A stretch of DNA of 6,747 nt from Candidatus Goldiibacteriota bacterium (GTDB taxonomy: Bacteria > Oederibacteriota > PGYV01 > DSYL01), in assembly GCA_026418955.1 (NCBI GenBank), contig JAOAAI010000253.1, positions 1 through 6,747 on the forward strand. The letters run 5' to 3'. Below are positions 5,742 to 6,747 of the stretch, piece by piece. The notes under the pieces were generated by a model. It was not told the DNA's origin. It saw nothing but the letters and a program-made list of their open reading frames with translations, and made no database searches. Positions within the stretch are counted from its first letter, which is position 1. The number at the start of each line of letters is the position of its first letter. Position numbers and translations under genes: made by a program.

Positions 5742-6543
5742 TTTTTATTTTTATTTTTTCTGGTTTTCTATTTTTAAAAAAAGTTATTTCTTTAACTCCT
5801 AACTTTTCAAGAACAGAAAATGTTTCTTTTATTCCATAAAAAATATCTTTTTGTGAATGTGCATCTGAGCCCACTGTTATGATATCTCCACCTAATTTTA
5901 TATATGCTTCAACAATATCAAAATCAGGGACTGGGCCATTTGCAAAATGCCTCATACCTGATGTATTTATTTCAAGTCCTATTTTTTTGGAAATCATCAG
6001 TTTTAATATATCATCTATTTCGTTTTTAAAAGAGTTATAGTTAAAATCTTTAAAAAATTTTCCACCGGTTCTATGCATGAATGTTATATGTGCAGCAACA
6101 TCAAAACCACCATACTTTACCAGTTCATACTCTTCTTCAAGATATGCTTTGTATGCATCTTTGACATTTTTATATTGCTCAAAATATTCATCAAAAACCG
6201 GTGTATAATCACCTATGGTATGAATGGAGCCTAAAATAAGGTCAAATTGTTTACCTTCTAAAAATTTATTAAACCTATCAGGATAAACATGTATTTCTCC
6301 GACTTCAACACCTTTGCAAATATTGACTAAATTTAGTTCTCTTGCTTTTTCTATACTTTCAGTATATCCATCATAATTGAATTTTAAATAATTTTGTGTG
6401 TGGTCATCCCAGAAATCAATATGCTCTGTTAATCCGATATATTTAAAATTATTAATCTGTGCTTCTTTTATAATTTCATCTATTGATAATTTTGCATCCC
6501 AGGAAAATTTTGAATGTAGATGCAAATCGCATAAATTATACAA
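5725..6543 (-). CDS. PHP-domain phosphoesterase (histidinol-phosphatase HisJ-like)
   Basis: A 272-residue single PHP domain, the size of HisJ-family enzymes. The expected metal ligands are visible in order: H8 and H10 in DLHLHS, D16, H41 in LTEHID, E80 in GVEVGEIH, H108 in GSIH, H152 in AAHITFMH, and D227 and H229 in SDAH. This predicts an intact multinuclear metal centre. R158 and R198 fall near where, from memory, HisJ-type enzymes contact substrate phosphate. Histidinol phosphatase is possible, but no his gene is nearby and PHP proteins cover other phosphoesters, so I leave the symbol blank. The start is TTG at 6543, supported by AGGAG (6551-6555) 7 nt upstream and by placing DLHLHS at the N-terminus. 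It heads a unit with HAD (17-nt overlap) and AEC genes. It lies about 66 nt downstream of rnpB; a weak promoter (TTGTTT 6588-6593, AATAAT 6566-6571, 16-bp spacer) is possible. Confidence 0.9.
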   Translation of the reverse strand: MYNLCDLHLHSKFSWDAKLSIDEIIKEAQINNFKYIGLTEHIDFWDDHTQNYLKFNYDGYTESIEKARELNLVNICKGVEVGEIHVYPDRFNKFLEGKQFDLILGSIHTIGDYTPVFDEYFEQYKNVKDAYKAYLEEEYELVKYGGFDVAAHITFMHRTGGKFFKDFNYNSFKNEIDDILKLMISKKIGLEINTSGMRHFANGPVPDFDIVEAYIKLGGDIITVGSDAHSQKDIFYGIKETFSVLEKLGVKEITFFKNRKPEKIKIKNEEKN

Positions 6544-6609
6544 ATCTCTTCTCCTGAAAAAAAAAATTATTTTAATTTAATAATATGAAACAAAAAAGGT
6601 ATTAAAAAG

Positions 6610-6747
6610 GTAGTGCAGTGCTATAAGCCGGATTCTGTCCCATATTAAAAATATGGTAGTGGTAATCAGTCTAAGCGACCAACCCAGGGTATATGGACTG
6701 AAGCAATCCGGGAATATAAAAAAATTATATTCCGCAACCCTCTATTT
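6610..6747 (-). ncRNA. rnpB: RNase P RNA, 3' part (truncated by the window edge)
   Basis: Read on the minus strand, the segment carries the conserved RNase P 3' core ACAGAATCCGGCTTAT (6622-6637), almost identical to the E. coli M1 RNA ACAGAACCCGGCTTAT. The following bases AGCACTGCAC (6612-6621) are the expected 3' strand of helix P1, whose partner is off the window. Upstream are TTAGACTGATTACCAC (the P4 3'-strand region), a P18-like hairpin (6639-6655, 7-bp stem) and ATAGAGGGTT near the edge, matching the AUAGGGGUU segment whose GGU pairs with tRNA CCA. The layout is bacterial type A rather than the Bacillus type B. A 9-bp A/U hairpin (6711-6733) sits where P15-P17 vary. The exact 3' end is estimated; T runs at about 6593-6607 (minus) may end the transcript. 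Confidence 0.93.

Noticed and set aside
1..6747. CRISPR array, phage genes, toxin-antitoxin pair or riboswitch.
   Set aside because: No spaced direct repeats, no such protein signatures, and leaders too short or too A/T-rich for a structured riboswitch were seen.

Overview
The window is strongly A+T-rich DNA that looks like a bacterial chromosome. It holds a tRNA with an encoded CCA end and the 3' part of an RNase P RNA gene. An AsmA-family protein argues for a cell with an outer membrane. Its proteins are rich in Lys, Asn and Ile. I cannot name the lineage; an A+T-rich diderm from a poorly sampled phylum would fit.

Layout, left to right. (1) 3-149 (+): the last 48 codons of a probable integrase/transposase, cut by the window edge. 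(2) 150-406: no gene. This stretch has a 66-bp block with a single G/C base, followed by three exact TTATNCACA-type DnaA boxes. Two of them form an inverted pair with degenerate boxes beside them. It looks like a replication origin or another DnaA-binding locus. (3) 407-973 (-): AMMECR1-domain protein. (4) 1009-1126 (+): a near-ideal sigma-70 promoter driving a tRNA with anticodon CAT, most likely tRNA-Ile2 (lysidine type), the only plus-strand gene besides the integrase end. (5) 1160-3994 (-): a two-gene unit of an AsmA-like envelope protein and a UlaG/UPF0173-like metallo-beta-lactamase-fold hydrolase, with an extended -10 promoter and an abutting palindrome upstream. (6) 4162-6543 (-): a tight three-gene unit of a PHP phosphoesterase (HisJ-like, TTG start), a HAD phosphatase (Gph-like) and an AEC-family permease, with overlaps of 17 and 4 nt. 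(7) About 6610-6747 (-): the 3' part of rnpB, running off the right edge.

Functionally this is mostly a housekeeping region. PHP, HAD and AEC are probably translated together and may handle a phosphorylated metabolite and its product, but the substrate cannot be read from sequence. The AsmA/hydrolase pair shares a transcript without an obvious shared pathway. The least ordinary part is the gene-free left end with its DnaA-box cluster beside a mobile-element remnant. I see no CRISPR array, phage gene or recognisable defence system, and no convincing undescribed system.
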